Shown here one piece after another: positions 1 to 9,115 of a stretch of 64,000 nucleotides of DNA. Below the pieces are notes generated by a model. The model saw nothing but the letters and a program-made list of their open reading frames with translations, had not been told where the DNA came from and did no database searches. How positions within the stretch are numbered: the stretch's first letter is position 1; each line of letters starts with the position of its first letter. Source of the DNA: an uncultured Collinsella sp. (GTDB lineage: Bacteria; Actinomycetota; Coriobacteriia; Coriobacteriales; Coriobacteriaceae); NCBI GenBank assembly GCA_900542315.1, contig UQMV01000001.1, positions 62,001-126,000 on the forward strand. Reading direction: 5' to 3'. Both the position numbers and the translations under genes were made by a program.

Positions 1-410
1 TACGACTGTTCAACGCCCGCAGGCTCCAACGCAAAAGTCGTGACATTGGTCTCGAACATAGCCTCGGCGCCGGCAGCTGCCATGCGACGTGCGAGCTCCC
101 CGACTACGCCCTCGTCAAAGCAATCTTCGTGCACCACACGACCCTCGATCTCGAGCGTGGCCCCGCCCATGGCGACGATACCTGCAGGGTCCAGCGCACG
201 CAGACCGTCGGCGATGAGCCACAAAGGGCGACCCGTGCAGATAAACGCCTTGTGGCCCGCATCGCGCAGCTTGTGAAACGAATCAATCACCGCGCGCGAA
301 GGGCGAATTGCCGTGAGGTCCTTGTCGGTCAGGTTATCGGGATCGAACGACGTCAGCGTGCCATCCACGTCAAAAAACAGTACAGCGGAATCGGGGCACG
401 CATCAATCAT
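1..410 (-). CDS. HAD-superfamily (Cof-like) hydrolase, 3' part outside window
   Basis: The frame opens at an ATG preceded by GAAAGGA and runs off the left edge, giving at least 136 residues. The N-terminus carries the HAD motif I nucleophile sequence FFDVDGTLT, followed by a helix and the strand CTGRP, which fits motif II of Cof-type (type IIB cap) phosphatases. Members of this family dephosphorylate sugar phosphates or nucleotide cofactors in the cytoplasm, but the substrate cannot be read from this fragment. It is divergent from rlmKL, with 75 bp between the two starts. Family assignment is secure; function is open because the cap and motifs III and IV lie outside the window. Confidence 0.8.
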   Translation of the reverse strand, partial: MIDACPDSAVLFFDVDGTLTSFDPDNLTDKDLTAIRPSRAVIDSFHKLRDAGHKAFICTGRPLWLIADGLRALDPAGIVAMGGATLEIEGRVVHEDCFDEGVVGELARRMAAAGAEAMFETNVTTFALEPAGVEQS

Positions 411-485
411 ATGGGTTCCTTTCGGGGGCGAGAGTAAACGAAGTATCCATCATATAATGGAGCGACGCAACCAGAGAGGTCACCC

Positions 486-3053
486 ATGGAATTTTACGCA
501 AGCTGCCCCGAGGGCTTTGAGTCCGCACTCGCCGATGAGCTTAAACGCCTCGGGCTTTCGCATGTTCGCCGGCTGAAGGGCCGCGCCACGTTTGAGGGCG
601 AGCTCGAAGAAGGCTACCGCGCCTGTCTGTGGTCACGCCTGGCGAGCCGTGTGTTCGTGGTACTCGGGCGCTTTGAGGCGCAGGATGCCGATGAACTGTA
701 CGACAGCGTTTACGACATCGCCTGGGAGACCATCATCCGCCCCGGCGCCACCATTGCCATCACCGCCCGCGGCGTGACCGAGCAGCTGCGCAACACGCGC
801 TTCTCGGCCCTGCGCGCCAAGGACGCATTATGCGACCGCTTGGCCGAAACCACGGGCCGTCGCGCCGATGTCGACGCCGCCGATCCCGATGTTCACCTGC
901 TGCTTTCGCTGCGCCAGCGCCGCGCGAGCATAAGCCTGGACCTTTCGGGCGACCCGCTGTTCAAGCGCCTGCCGCCCGCGGCGACCCGTGCCGGCGAGGG
1001 TGCGCACGTGTTGCGCCCCGACTACGCCGCCCTGGTGCTGGCGCAGGTCGGCTGGACCGCACTGTGCGAGCGCGAGTTGACGGTCGACGATTACGAGAAT
1101 GAAGCCCTTCCCACGCTGATCGATGCTTCGTGCGCCGACGGCGGTCTGCTGCTAGAGGCCGTGAACATTCTGACCGACCGCGCCCCGGGCGCCGCACGCG
1201 AGCGCTGGGGCTTTGAGGGCTGGCAGCTGCACGACGCCGCTCTGTGGGAGCAGCTGCTTGCCGAGGCGCGCGAACGCGAGGCGGCAGCACGCGAGCGCCA
1301 GGCACGCATCGTGGCCGCGGACATCGACCCTGCCGCCCGCAAGACCGCCGAGCGCATGGTCAAGAGCGCTGGCTACAAGCGTTTTGTCGACTTTTGTGCC
1401 GCCAAGCCCGCCACCGTGCTGGACCATGCGGGCGCCGTCGCCGGTGCCGCCGTGGTCGCAGACACCACCGAGACCCCGCTTTCGCTCATGCACGACGCCA
1501 TGACGCTGGTCGGCGAGCTGCGCCGCGCGCCCGAGCTCGCTTCGGCACCGGTCGCCGCACTCACCCGCGATGGCCTTATGGCCCGCGCGCTCCATGCCGA
1601 GCCCGCGCGCTCCATCGCCGTCATGCCCAATAACGAGGAGGCGGCTATTGAGGTTTGGCCCTCGCTCGACCACGCCGCCGCAGCGTTTGAGGCTGCGACC
1701 AGTGCGGATGCCGAGGCCGAGGTTGCGGATGCCAACGAAGCCAACGACGAAGCCGCCGCTTCCTCCATGCCCGAACCTACCGCCACGCTCGACTTGGGCG
1801 ACGGCAAACCGCTGCCCGTGCTCATCCCCGAGTCCGAGCAGTTCGCCAACCGCCTGCGCAAGAATGCCCGTCTGCGCCGCAAGTGGGCCAAGCGCGAGGG
1901 CGTGAGCTGCTACCGCGTCTACGATGCCGACCTGCCCGACTACTCCGCCGCCATCGACCTGTACGAGGGCTGCCCGCAGACGCCGGGCCGCTGGCTCGTC
2001 ATCGCCGAGTACGCCGCGCCTAAGACCATCGATCCCGCGCTAGCCCAGGCCCGCATGCTCGACATTCTGGCCATCGCGCCGCGTATTCTTGATGTTCCGG
2101 CCGAGCACGTGCACGCCAAGGCCCGCATGCGTTCGCGCGGCGGCTCGCAGTACGGCAAACAGGGCGCCGGCAAGGGCGCATCGGGCGAGCGCGCCAACAT
2201 CGCGCGCCGTCGTCTGCCGCTCATCGAAGAGGGCGGCCTTACCTTTGCCGTCAACTTTGACGATTATCTGGATGTGGGAATCTTCCTGGACCACCGCGTC
2301 ACCCGCAACCTGGTGCGCGAGCACGCCAAACAGGCGCGCCGCTTCCTCAACCTGTTCGCCTACACCGGTACCGCCACCTGCTATGCGGCAGACGGCGGCG
2401 TCGAGGAAACTGTGACGGTCGACCTTTCCAACACCTACCTGGACTGGGCCGAGCGCAACATGCGCCAGAACGGCTTTGTGGGTCCGCAGCATCACTTTGT
2501 GCGCGACGACGTGCTCGCCTGGATTCGCGACCAGCGCCAGACGCGCAACCGCTGGGATCTGATCTTTGTCGACCCGCCCACGTTTTCGAACTCGTCCAAG
2601 ATGGGCCGTCGCACCTGGGACGTCCAGCGCGACCATGTTGAGCTTTTGGCCGGCGTATCTCGCCTGCTCGCGCAGGGCGGGCATGCCATCTTTAGCTGCA
2701 ACCTGCGCGGCTTCCGCCCCGAGACGCGCAAGCTCGCACGCGCGGGCGTCGTGCTGGAGGACATTACGGCGCAGACCATCCCCGAGGATTTCGCGCGCAA
2801 CCGGAAGGTGCATCATTGCTATATCGTGCGCCGACTTCCCATCGAGGACGCCATGGCCGAGGTCGGCTTTAGCGCCGAGGAGATTGCAGAGCGAACCGAG
2901 GAGCTACGCAACCCCGACGCCCGCAAGCCCCGTGCGGCAGCACCCGTACATGCACAGGCCGGCAACGGCAAGTCCAACTTTGCCGGCAAACCCTCCCCCG
3001 CCGGCAAGCCCAGAAAGAAGAAGTTCTACGCCAGCAAGCCCAAGGGCAAGTAA
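486..3053 (+). CDS. rlmKL: Bifunctional 23S rRNA methyltransferase RlmKL with degenerate RlmL half
   Basis: An 855-residue protein with the RlmKL layout: THUMP-like RNA-binding region (about 45-160), RlmL-type N2-guanine methylase region (about 165-400), an acidic Ala-rich linker (about 400-450) and an RlmK-type N7-guanine methylase (about 455-800), then a basic tail. The C-terminal half is intact, with the SAM-binding FAYTGTA at 624 and DPPTFSNS at 696. The RlmL half keeps the RAPG..RWGFEGW block, but motif I reads DASCADGG at 213 where families have DPMCGSGT, and the NPPY motif is replaced by DTTE at 326-329. Only the m7G activity (E. coli position 2069) is therefore expected; m2G2445 is doubtful. 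The start has GAGAGG seven bases upstream. Confidence 0.88.
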   Translation: MEFYASCPEGFESALADELKRLGLSHVRRLKGRATFEGELEEGYRACLWSRLASRVFVVLGRFEAQDADELYDSVYDIAWETIIRPGATIAITARGVTEQLRNTRFSALRAKDALCDRLAETTGRRADVDAADPDVHLLLSLRQRRASISLDLSGDPLFKRLPPAATRAGEGAHVLRPDYAALVLAQVGWTALCERELTVDDYENEALPTLIDASCADGGLLLEAVNILTDRAPGAARERWGFEGWQLHDAALWEQLLAEAREREAAARERQARIVAADIDPAARKTAERMVKSAGYKRFVDFCAAKPATVLDHAGAVAGAAVVADTTETPLSLMHDAMTLVGELRRAPELASAPVAALTRDGLMARALHAEPARSIAVMPNNEEAAIEVWPSLDHAAAAFEAATSADAEAEVADANEANDEAAASSMPEPTATLDLGDGKPLPVLIPESEQFANRLRKNARLRRKWAKREGVSCYRVYDADLPDYSAAIDLYEGCPQTPGRWLVIAEYAAPKTIDPALAQARMLDILAIAPRILDVPAEHVHAKARMRSRGGSQYGKQGAGKGASGERANIARRRLPLIEEGGLTFAVNFDDYLDVGIFLDHRVTRNLVREHAKQARRFLNLFAYTGTATCYAADGGVEETVTVDLSNTYLDWAERNMRQNGFVGPQHHFVRDDVLAWIRDQRQTRNRWDLIFVDPPTFSNSSKMGRRTWDVQRDHVELLAGVSRLLAQGGHAIFSCNLRGFRPETRKLARAGVVLEDITAQTIPEDFARNRKVHHCYIVRRLPIEDAMAEVGFSAEEIAERTEELRNPDARKPRAAAPVHAQAGNGKSNFAGKPSPAGKPRKKKFYASKPKGK

Positions 3054-3057
3054 ACAA

Positions 3058-3122
3058 AGTTGCGGTGGAATACGGACTGTTTTGCCTGAATTAGGTAAAT
3101 TTAGACCGTATTTCACCGCAAC
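3058..3122. repeat. Large imperfect palindrome between convergent genes
   Basis: Two 21-bp arms (3058-3078 and 3102-3122) are complementary with two mismatches and enclose a 23-base AT-rich loop. The element lies between the convergent rlmKL and kdpE-like genes and directly abuts the rlmKL stop codon. It has no T tract, so it may end or stabilise both transcripts rather than act as a classical intrinsic terminator. The architecture resembles the other long palindromes in this window. Confidence 0.7.
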
Positions 3123-3147
3123 TCATATTGGGATGGTGGTTGGCGAT

Positions 3148-3861
3148 CTAGCCTTGGGTGACCAATCGGTAACCGATACCCACATGCGTTTGGATATAGC
3201 GCGGGTGCGCGGGGTCGGACTCAATCTTCTTGCGCAGCGTGCCCATAAAGACGCGCAGGCTCGCCAGGTCGCTCTTAGTTGCCGTGCCCCAAATCTCGTG
3301 CAGGATAAACTGGTGCGTCAGTACCTTGTCGGCGTTGTGTGCCAGCAGGCACAGGAGCTTATACTCGATCGGCGTCAGATGCAGTTCCTCGCCATCCATC
3401 GTGGCGATGCCGGCATCAAAATCGATATGCAGCTCACCGGTATCGAACGAGCCCTCGGAGACAACGCCGCCCGTCTGCGCATACGAAAGGCGCCTGAGCG
3501 TCGTGCGAATGCGCGCGAGCAGTTCCTCGACCGAAAACGGCTTGGTCAGATAGTCGTCGGCACCGGCATCGAGCGCGCGGATTTTGTCCGCATCCTCGCT
3601 GCGCGCCGAGACCACGATAATCGGCATGCCCGACCATGCGCGCACCGACTCCACCACCTTGACGCCGTCCATATCGGGCAGGCCCAGATCGAGCAGCACG
3701 ATGCTCGGTGCCTGCGATGAGGCGGCGGCGATGGCAGCATGGGCGGTCTCCACAGCCATATGGCGCAAGCCGTGCGCCTCGAGCGCGGCAACAATAAGAT
3801 TGCGAACGGCGGGGTCGTCCTCAACGACCAAGATGAGCGGTTTTACGGCAGAGTTCGGCAC
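3148..3861 (-). CDS. kdpE: KdpE-like OmpR-family response regulator
   Basis: A 237-residue regulator with a receiver domain (acidic pair at 15-16, phospho-acceptor D58 in LLDLGLPDMDG, KPF near 105-110) and a C-terminal winged helix ending in the typical GxGYRL. The GTG start at 3861 is chosen because AAGGAG lies at a suitable distance and the frame starts four bases after the kinase stop codon; longer versions would extend into the kinase gene. It is the last gene of the kup, small membrane protein, kdpD, kdpE run. By family it activates potassium transport genes when phosphorylated. Here the neighbouring transporter is Kup and not KdpFABC, so the target is probably kup or another K+ system elsewhere. 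Confidence 0.9.
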   Translation of the reverse strand: MPNSAVKPLILVVEDDPAVRNLIVAALEAHGLRHMAVETAHAAIAAASSQAPSIVLLDLGLPDMDGVKVVESVRAWSGMPIIVVSARSEDADKIRALDAGADDYLTKPFSVEELLARIRTTLRRLSYAQTGGVVSEGSFDTGELHIDFDAGIATMDGEELHLTPIEYKLLCLLAHNADKVLTHQFILHEIWGTATKSDLASLRVFMGTLRKKIESDPAHPRYIQTHVGIGYRLVTQG

Positions 3862-3865
3862 AGCG

Positions 3866-5491
3866 TTACTCCTTATCAAACGAAACGTCGGCGGCAGGAA
3901 GCTCAATCGTAAAGACCGAACCGTGCGGGTCCGCCGCGGCAACCTCTATGCTACCGCCATGTGCCAACGCAATGGAACGGCAGAGCGAAAGACCCAGGCC
4001 AACGCTGCGGTGGCTGTCGGCCAGACCATGGTTGGCGGTATAGAACGACTCGAAGATCCGCTCGCGATCCTCGGGTGCGATGCCCGGACCATCATCGGCC
4101 ACCAAGCACGCCACGCGTCCATCGTCGATGCTAATCGAAATCATGATATGCGAGCCCGCGGGCGTATAGGTGATGGCATTGTTCACCAGGTTCACCACGA
4201 GCTGTACCATCAGACGCGCGTCGACGTTAACGAGCGCCGGTTCATCGCACGCCACCACCTTAAGGTCGTGCTCGCGCACGGCCGGATTTACGTGGCGCAG
4301 TGCCTCCTCGACGATATCGTCCATGAGCTCGAGCGTGGTCGACAGGCGCATACCGCCGCCCTCGAGCTTGGTGATGGCGAGCAGATTCTCGACGGTGGCG
4401 TTGAGCCACAGCGCATCCGAGCGAATGGATAGAAGCAGGCCGCGGCGCGTCTGGGCATCGAGCACTGCAGTGCCGGTCGAGCCCTGGTCGAGCAGCACGT
4501 CGGCATTACCCGAAATACTGGTAAGCGGCGTGCGCAGATCGTGCGAGATTGAGCGCAGCAGGTTGGCGCGCAGCTGTTCGTTTTTGGCGAGCACCGCCGC
4601 CTCCTCGCGGGCCTCCATGGCGCGGGCGCGGTCGAGTGCCAGCTCGCCTTCGCTCACGATAGCATCGGCAAGCGTCCGCTCCTCATGCGTCAGCACGTCG
4701 GGCTCGGCAACGATAGCCAGCACGCCCACCACCGAGGCGGGGTCGCCCGAGCGCACGAAGCCGTCGCCCGTGCGAACCGTCAGGTAGATGCCATAAAACG
4801 CCGAGCCGCCAAACGTGGCGTCGAGCGGCGTTCCCACATAGGCGGACGCCGAGAGCCGCGGCGGCATCTGCGGCGCCAGCTCGTGCACCGGCGCGGCATC
4901 GCCCACGGCCGTGTACGTCGCACGCGGCAGCAGGTCATCGCCCTCGGCGTCAGCGCTGTACCACACGACCGGACAGCCCGAAAGACGCGCCAGCTGCGTT
5001 GACATAGCATGGACAATCTGCTGCTGATCGGCGCACCGCTGCAGCATGCGGTTGGTCTCGAGCACCATATGCGTGCGGCGGTCGCTGGCGGCAGCCTGTG
5101 CCAAGGCGCGGCGCAGGGCCAACGCAATCGAGCTCGACACAAGCGAGACCACAAACATGATGAAGAACATGCCGGGATAGCCGCGGTCGATAAGCGACAG
5201 CGAGTAGCGCGGGTCGACAAACAAGAAGTTGTAGAGCGCCACGGCGGCAGCCGAGCTCAGCAAGCAATACAGGCGACTCCAGGTAAAGAATGCGCACAGC
5301 TGAACGGCGAACACATAGACGATCATGATGCTCGGCGCGAGACCCGGATGGTCGAGCAACGCGCCCACAATCGTCGCCGCGACCAGCAGCCCCACCGATA
5401 CGCAGGCGTCATACAGAGGAGTGCGGCGCGTCAGCGTTGTGCGCCGCCACCAAAAGCTATCGGCAATATCACCATCCGTACGGACGTCCAT
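3866..5491 (-). CDS. kdpD: KdpD-like sensor histidine kinase lacking the N-terminal KdpD/USP domains
   Basis: A 541-residue kinase. It has a DUF4118-type membrane region of four helices (about 30-130), a GAF-like region (about 145-290), a HisKA domain with H317 in SISHDLRTPLTSI and a HATPase with NNAITYTP, DDGPGIA and GLGLSL. Classical KdpD is near 890 residues, with a roughly 370-residue cytoplasmic KdpD plus universal-stress domain in front of the membrane part. That block is absent here: the protein begins about 25 residues before helix 1. The ATG is preceded by GAGAGG. It is followed four bases later by kdpE and preceded by kup, so it probably senses K+ or turgor from the membrane. Confidence 0.9.
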   Translation of the reverse strand: MDVRTDGDIADSFWWRRTTLTRRTPLYDACVSVGLLVAATIVGALLDHPGLAPSIMIVYVFAVQLCAFFTWSRLYCLLSSAAAVALYNFLFVDPRYSLSLIDRGYPGMFFIMFVVSLVSSSIALALRRALAQAAASDRRTHMVLETNRMLQRCADQQQIVHAMSTQLARLSGCPVVWYSADAEGDDLLPRATYTAVGDAAPVHELAPQMPPRLSASAYVGTPLDATFGGSAFYGIYLTVRTGDGFVRSGDPASVVGVLAIVAEPDVLTHEERTLADAIVSEGELALDRARAMEAREEAAVLAKNEQLRANLLRSISHDLRTPLTSISGNADVLLDQGSTGTAVLDAQTRRGLLLSIRSDALWLNATVENLLAITKLEGGGMRLSTTLELMDDIVEEALRHVNPAVREHDLKVVACDEPALVNVDARLMVQLVVNLVNNAITYTPAGSHIMISISIDDGRVACLVADDGPGIAPEDRERIFESFYTANHGLADSHRSVGLGLSLCRSIALAHGGSIEVAAADPHGSVFTIELPAADVSFDKE

Positions 5492-5519
5492 CAGCGCCCC
5501 GCCCCTCTCTCAAAAACAA

Positions 5520-5557
5520 AAACCACCACAAAGGGACAGGCACCTTTGTGGTGGTTT
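5520..5557. repeat. REP-like palindrome, GGGACAGG family, copy 1
   Basis: Perfect 15-bp arms (AAACCACCACAAAGG and its complement) surround the centre GACAGGCA. A partial second copy of the right arm follows at 5558-5571. It lies inside the kup-kdpDE transcript, between the small membrane protein and the kinase gene. The centre is shared with the copies at 8017, 29697, 35258, 39386, 41508, 41575, 44765 and 47912, but the arms differ by locus. Confidence 0.8.
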
Positions 5558-5602
5558 CCCTTGTGGTGGTTCCAAGTGTATAGCCTTTGCAGCCGGCGGT
5601 CG

Positions 5603-5797
5603 CTAGACAAACAGCACGTGCGCGAGCAGGGCACACACGCACACCGCTCCAAATACCAGTGCCACGATCGAGATCACGCGGTCGGCCATATCCATGTTGG
5701 CGCGGTTCGTCAAAAACCGATCTTCGGCGGCGTCGACACGTGCCTCACGTACCAGCTCGGCAACCACCTCGCGGCCATCAAGCATCTTTGCATCCAT
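5603..5797 (-). CDS. Small single-pass membrane protein in kup-kdpDE cluster
   Basis: A 64-residue protein with a charged N-terminal helix (LDGREVVAELVREARVD) and one C-terminal transmembrane segment (about 41-63, ISIVALVFGAVCVCALLAH). The ATG at 5797 is chosen because GGGGAGG sits six bases upstream; an upstream in-frame ATG at 5827 has a weaker site. It lies 61 bp after kup and about 110 bp before the kinase gene on the same strand. I do not recognise the family. Its position suggests a partner of Kup or of the kinase, comparable in size to the small KdpF-type peptides, but no sequence match is claimed. Confidence 0.65.
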   Translation of the reverse strand: MDAKMLDGREVVAELVREARVDAAEDRFLTNRANMDMADRVISIVALVFGAVCVCALLAHVLFV

Positions 5798-5858
5798 GTT
5801 TGCCTCCCCGGTCTCAATCTTGTCCATCGAAAACCAACTCCGTGCAACCCGTCGGCGC

Positions 5859-7886
5859 CTACGGCCGCTCGTTGGGGGCCAGGCGCTGCATCTTGTTCAC
5901 GGCCTTGAACTTGGTGAACAGCGGCACGTACTCAAAGCTCACGTTCGAGTTCTCCAGGCCGTACCAGCGTGCAGGCGTGCCGGCGGCGCGGCGGATGATG
6001 TACTTGAGCGTGATGGCCGTACGCTCGCTCGGCTCCACATCGCTTTCAGGCGCCAGAAGCTTACGAATCAGGACGAACTTGAACGTACCGATGTTGCCCG
6101 GATCCTTGTAGACCGAGTAGTCATGCGTCTGCGCCGGCAGCTCGCCGGTGGCAGCCAGGTCCTGAACGACCTGACGCAGATAGGCATTGACGCGCTGGTT
6201 GATCTTGTAGCCCAGGTACAGATGCACGCGGAACACGTAGTCGGTGCCGAACGTCTCGACCGAATAGGCAAAGGTATGCGGCTCGTCCATGGTCTCGACA
6301 TTCACGAACCACCAGGCGCGAGCGCGCTTGGGATGCTTGTCCAGAATCGAGTAGACGATGTCGCGGTCGATGTAGTCGGTATGGGTGTCCTTGGTCAGGT
6401 ACACGATGTTGTCGCTCAGACGCTCGTAGCGATCGTCATCGCGCAGGCGCTTGAGCTGCGGCAGATAGCTGCGCAGCGGCAGCAGCGTAAACTGGCGCTG
6501 CTCGACCGCCGTGCCGTTGTACCAGCACACCATGATGCCCATGATGAGTGCAGCCATGAGGATGGTGAAGTAGCCGCCGTGGAAGAACTTGGTGAGCGAG
6601 CTCACGAAGAAGAAGCCTTCGAGCAAAAGGAAGAAGGCCGCGAAGATCCACGGAGCAACCTTGAGCTTGCGCTCCTCGTGCAGGTAGAAGAAGAGCAGCA
6701 GCGTGGTGCACATCATAGTCAGCGTAATGGCAAGGCCGTAGGCGGCTTCCATATGCGCCGAGTTCTGGAACAGCAGCACCACGATGACGCAGCCGACAAG
6801 CATGACGTTGTTGACCATGGGGATGTAGAGCTGGCCCTTGGTCTCGGCGGGATAGAAGACCTGCATGTGCGGCATGAGGTCCAGACGGCTGGCCTCGGAC
6901 ACCAGCGAGAATGCGCCGGTGATAAGCGCCTGCGAGGCAATGATGGCCGCGACGGTGGAAAGGCCGACGGCAAACGGGCGCAGGCCCGGGGCGAGCATCT
7001 GGTAGAACGGGTTGAGGTCGGCAATGCCCATGAGCTCGGGGTTGGCAGCGTTGTTCATAAGCCAAGCGCCCTGGCCCATATAGGAAAGCAGCAGGCAGCA
7101 CTTAACGAACGGCCAGGTAGCGTAGATGTTGCCGCGGCCGACGTGGCCCATGTCGGAGTAGAGCGCCTCGGCACCGGTGGTGGCGAGAAAGCAGCTGCCC
7201 AGAATCATGATGCCCGCGTGGTTGTTGGGGCTCAGCAAAAAGGCGATGCCGCGCACCGGGTTGAGGCACAGCAGCACGGCGGGGTGCTGGAGGACAAAGA
7301 ACAGACCCGTACCGCCCAAGAACAGGAACCACAGCGTCATGATGGGGCCAAAGGCGTGACCGATCTTGGCCGTACCGATGCGCTGCACCAAGAAGAGCAC
7401 GATGATGATGGCGAGCGTAATGGCAACGACGCGGCCCTGGTCATCGCCCAGCACGGCATGGACCGCCGGAATGGTGCGCAGGCCCTCGATGGCCGTGGTA
7501 ACGGTAACGGCCGGTGTCAGGATGCCGTCGGCGAGCAGCGCGGCGCCACCCAGCATGGCGGGGATGATAAGCCACTTGCCGCAGCGCTTGACCAGGCTGT
7601 ACAGGGCAAAGATACCGCCCTCACCATGGTTATCGGCGCGCAGCGAGATGAGCACGTACTTGATGGTGGTCAGCAGCGTGACCGTCCACACGACAAGGGA
7701 GAGCGCGCCGAGCACGAACTCCTCCGTCACGCTTCCGATGCCGCCGTTGCCGGCAACGAGCGCCTTGGTTACATACATAGGGCTGGTGCCGATATCGCCG
7801 TACACCACGCCCAGCGTGACGAGCATCGCCGAGATGCTCACAGGAATCGCAGCGTGCGAGGCTGCCTCCTTGGCCTTTTGTTCCAT
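5859..7886 (-). CDS. kup: Kup-type potassium uptake permease
   Basis: A 675-residue KUP/HAK/KT transporter: twelve hydrophobic segments in the first 430 residues and a hydrophilic C-terminal domain of about 230 residues. Family hallmarks are LGVVYGDIGTSPMYV near the N-terminus and GEGGIFALY. It moves K+ with H+ across the cytoplasmic membrane. The ATG at 7886 is preferred: GGAGG is 11 bases upstream, and an upstream in-frame TTG start would overlap that site. It heads a minus-strand run with a small membrane protein and KdpDE-like regulators, which suggests that K+ limitation controls it. No c-di-AMP riboswitch is recognisable in the 5' region. Confidence 0.94.
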   Translation of the reverse strand: MEQKAKEAASHAAIPVSISAMLVTLGVVYGDIGTSPMYVTKALVAGNGGIGSVTEEFVLGALSLVVWTVTLLTTIKYVLISLRADNHGEGGIFALYSLVKRCGKWLIIPAMLGGAALLADGILTPAVTVTTAIEGLRTIPAVHAVLGDDQGRVVAITLAIIIVLFLVQRIGTAKIGHAFGPIMTLWFLFLGGTGLFFVLQHPAVLLCLNPVRGIAFLLSPNNHAGIMILGSCFLATTGAEALYSDMGHVGRGNIYATWPFVKCCLLLSYMGQGAWLMNNAANPELMGIADLNPFYQMLAPGLRPFAVGLSTVAAIIASQALITGAFSLVSEASRLDLMPHMQVFYPAETKGQLYIPMVNNVMLVGCVIVVLLFQNSAHMEAAYGLAITLTMMCTTLLLFFYLHEERKLKVAPWIFAAFFLLLEGFFFVSSLTKFFHGGYFTILMAALIMGIMVCWYNGTAVEQRQFTLLPLRSYLPQLKRLRDDDRYERLSDNIVYLTKDTHTDYIDRDIVYSILDKHPKRARAWWFVNVETMDEPHTFAYSVETFGTDYVFRVHLYLGYKINQRVNAYLRQVVQDLAATGELPAQTHDYSVYKDPGNIGTFKFVLIRKLLAPESDVEPSERTAITLKYIIRRAAGTPARWYGLENSNVSFEYVPLFTKFKAVNKMQRLAPNERP

Positions 7887-8016
7887 AAGCCGGTTTCCTC
7901 CCAACTTTAATGTTCGAAGGAATTATAGGTAATCGGCCCATGTTTGAATGGCACTGTTTTCCCAGCTAAATAAACATTTATACGGCCTTTAGGCCACCTC
8001 GGCGATATGGAATGCA

Positions 8017-8037
8017 ACAAAGGGACTGTCCCTTTGT
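8017..8037. repeat. REP-like palindrome, GGGACAGG family, copy 2
   Basis: A perfect 21-bp palindrome: arms ACAAAGGGAC and GTCCCTTTGT around one T. It lies between the starts-side region of kup and the stop of the nitroreductase gene. Confidence 0.75.
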
Positions 8038-8053
8038 CACATCGCCGCATTCG

Positions 8054-8902
8054 TTACTTGCCGAGCCAGTTTTTGAACCACCACTCCATAGAACGGCTCA
8101 TCTCGGCCATAAAGTGGCTCGTGTGCTTGCGGGTGTAGATATCCACCACGCGCTCGCCTACCTCGCGGGCATGCGGACGGAACATCGCGTCCATCTCGGC
8201 CACCTGCGCGTCCATGGTCGCAGCATCGGCGCGGCAGTAGCGCTCCTCGTGCACCAGGTTCACCACGGGATGCGCAATAGCCGGGCGCTCCTTGCGGGGC
8301 GTGCCGATGATGAGCATCGACAGCGGCATGGTATACGGAGGCAGATCCAGCAGCTCGGCCACTTCCTCGGCATTCTCGACGATATCACCGATATAGCAGC
8401 TCCCCAAGCCCAGAGCCTCGGCGGCAACCACGGCGTTTTGCGCGGCGATCACGGCGTCCTGGGCCGCGATGGCAAAGTCGCCCAAACCCGGCGCGCGGCG
8501 GGGCGCCTTGCCTGTACGCTCTACAAACTCGGGCTCAAAGCAACCCACATGCTCAAACAGATCAATCCACTTGGCATAGTCGACCACAAATATTAGTGCC
8601 CAGGGCGCCTTGGCGATCATGGGCTGGTGGTCGCATAGGTCGGCCAGGCAATCGAGCGTAGCCTGCTCGCGAATGCTCACGATGGAATACATCATCATGG
8701 CGCCCGCCGACGGCGCGCGACTCGCCGCATGCAAAATCGCCGCACGCTGCTCGTCGGTCACCGCCACGGGACGGTCGTCGTCATCACGCGCGAAGGCACG
8801 CGTGGAGGAACGGTGCTCCAACGTGTCCAGCACCGCATTGCCTGTCGTCTCGACCGGATAGCCACACGTATCCACAGCCTTGGTGCAAACCTGCTCGTCC
8901 AT
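8054..8902 (-). CDS. Nitroreductase-family FMN oxidoreductase
   Basis: A 282-residue member of the nitroreductase fold. Near the N-terminus it has the FMN-contact sequence HRSSTRAFARD followed by ASRAPSAGAMMMYS; later it has GLGSCYIGDIVEN and MLIIGTPRKERP. These are usual positions for FMN binding and dimer contacts. Such enzymes reduce nitro, quinone or flavin-like substrates with NAD(P)H in the cytoplasm; the substrate is unknown. The C-terminal 70 residues extend beyond a minimal nitroreductase (about 200 residues) and are His- and Met-rich. It stands alone on the minus strand, divergent from the LTA-synthase-like gene. Confidence 0.85.
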   Translation of the reverse strand: MDEQVCTKAVDTCGYPVETTGNAVLDTLEHRSSTRAFARDDDDRPVAVTDEQRAAILHAASRAPSAGAMMMYSIVSIREQATLDCLADLCDHQPMIAKAPWALIFVVDYAKWIDLFEHVGCFEPEFVERTGKAPRRAPGLGDFAIAAQDAVIAAQNAVVAAEALGLGSCYIGDIVENAEEVAELLDLPPYTMPLSMLIIGTPRKERPAIAHPVVNLVHEERYCRADAATMDAQVAEMDAMFRPHAREVGERVVDIYTRKHTSHFMAEMSRSMEWWFKNWLGK

Positions 8903-9115
8903 CGCCTCATCCTCGCTAATTCTTTAAGAAGCCTTTACGTTTCCGTGTAATTCCCGTCCATTATCGCGCAGGTCGCCACTACATTGCGCCACACCGCCAC
9001 ACGTGCGCGTTAATATGGCTGGTTGTTGTGCGCAGCCACCAATTGCAGCGCATATTTTGGTAACAATCGGGTAAACCCCCGCTTTCGTAGGTTTTAGTTT
9101 GTGAGGAGTCTCAGC

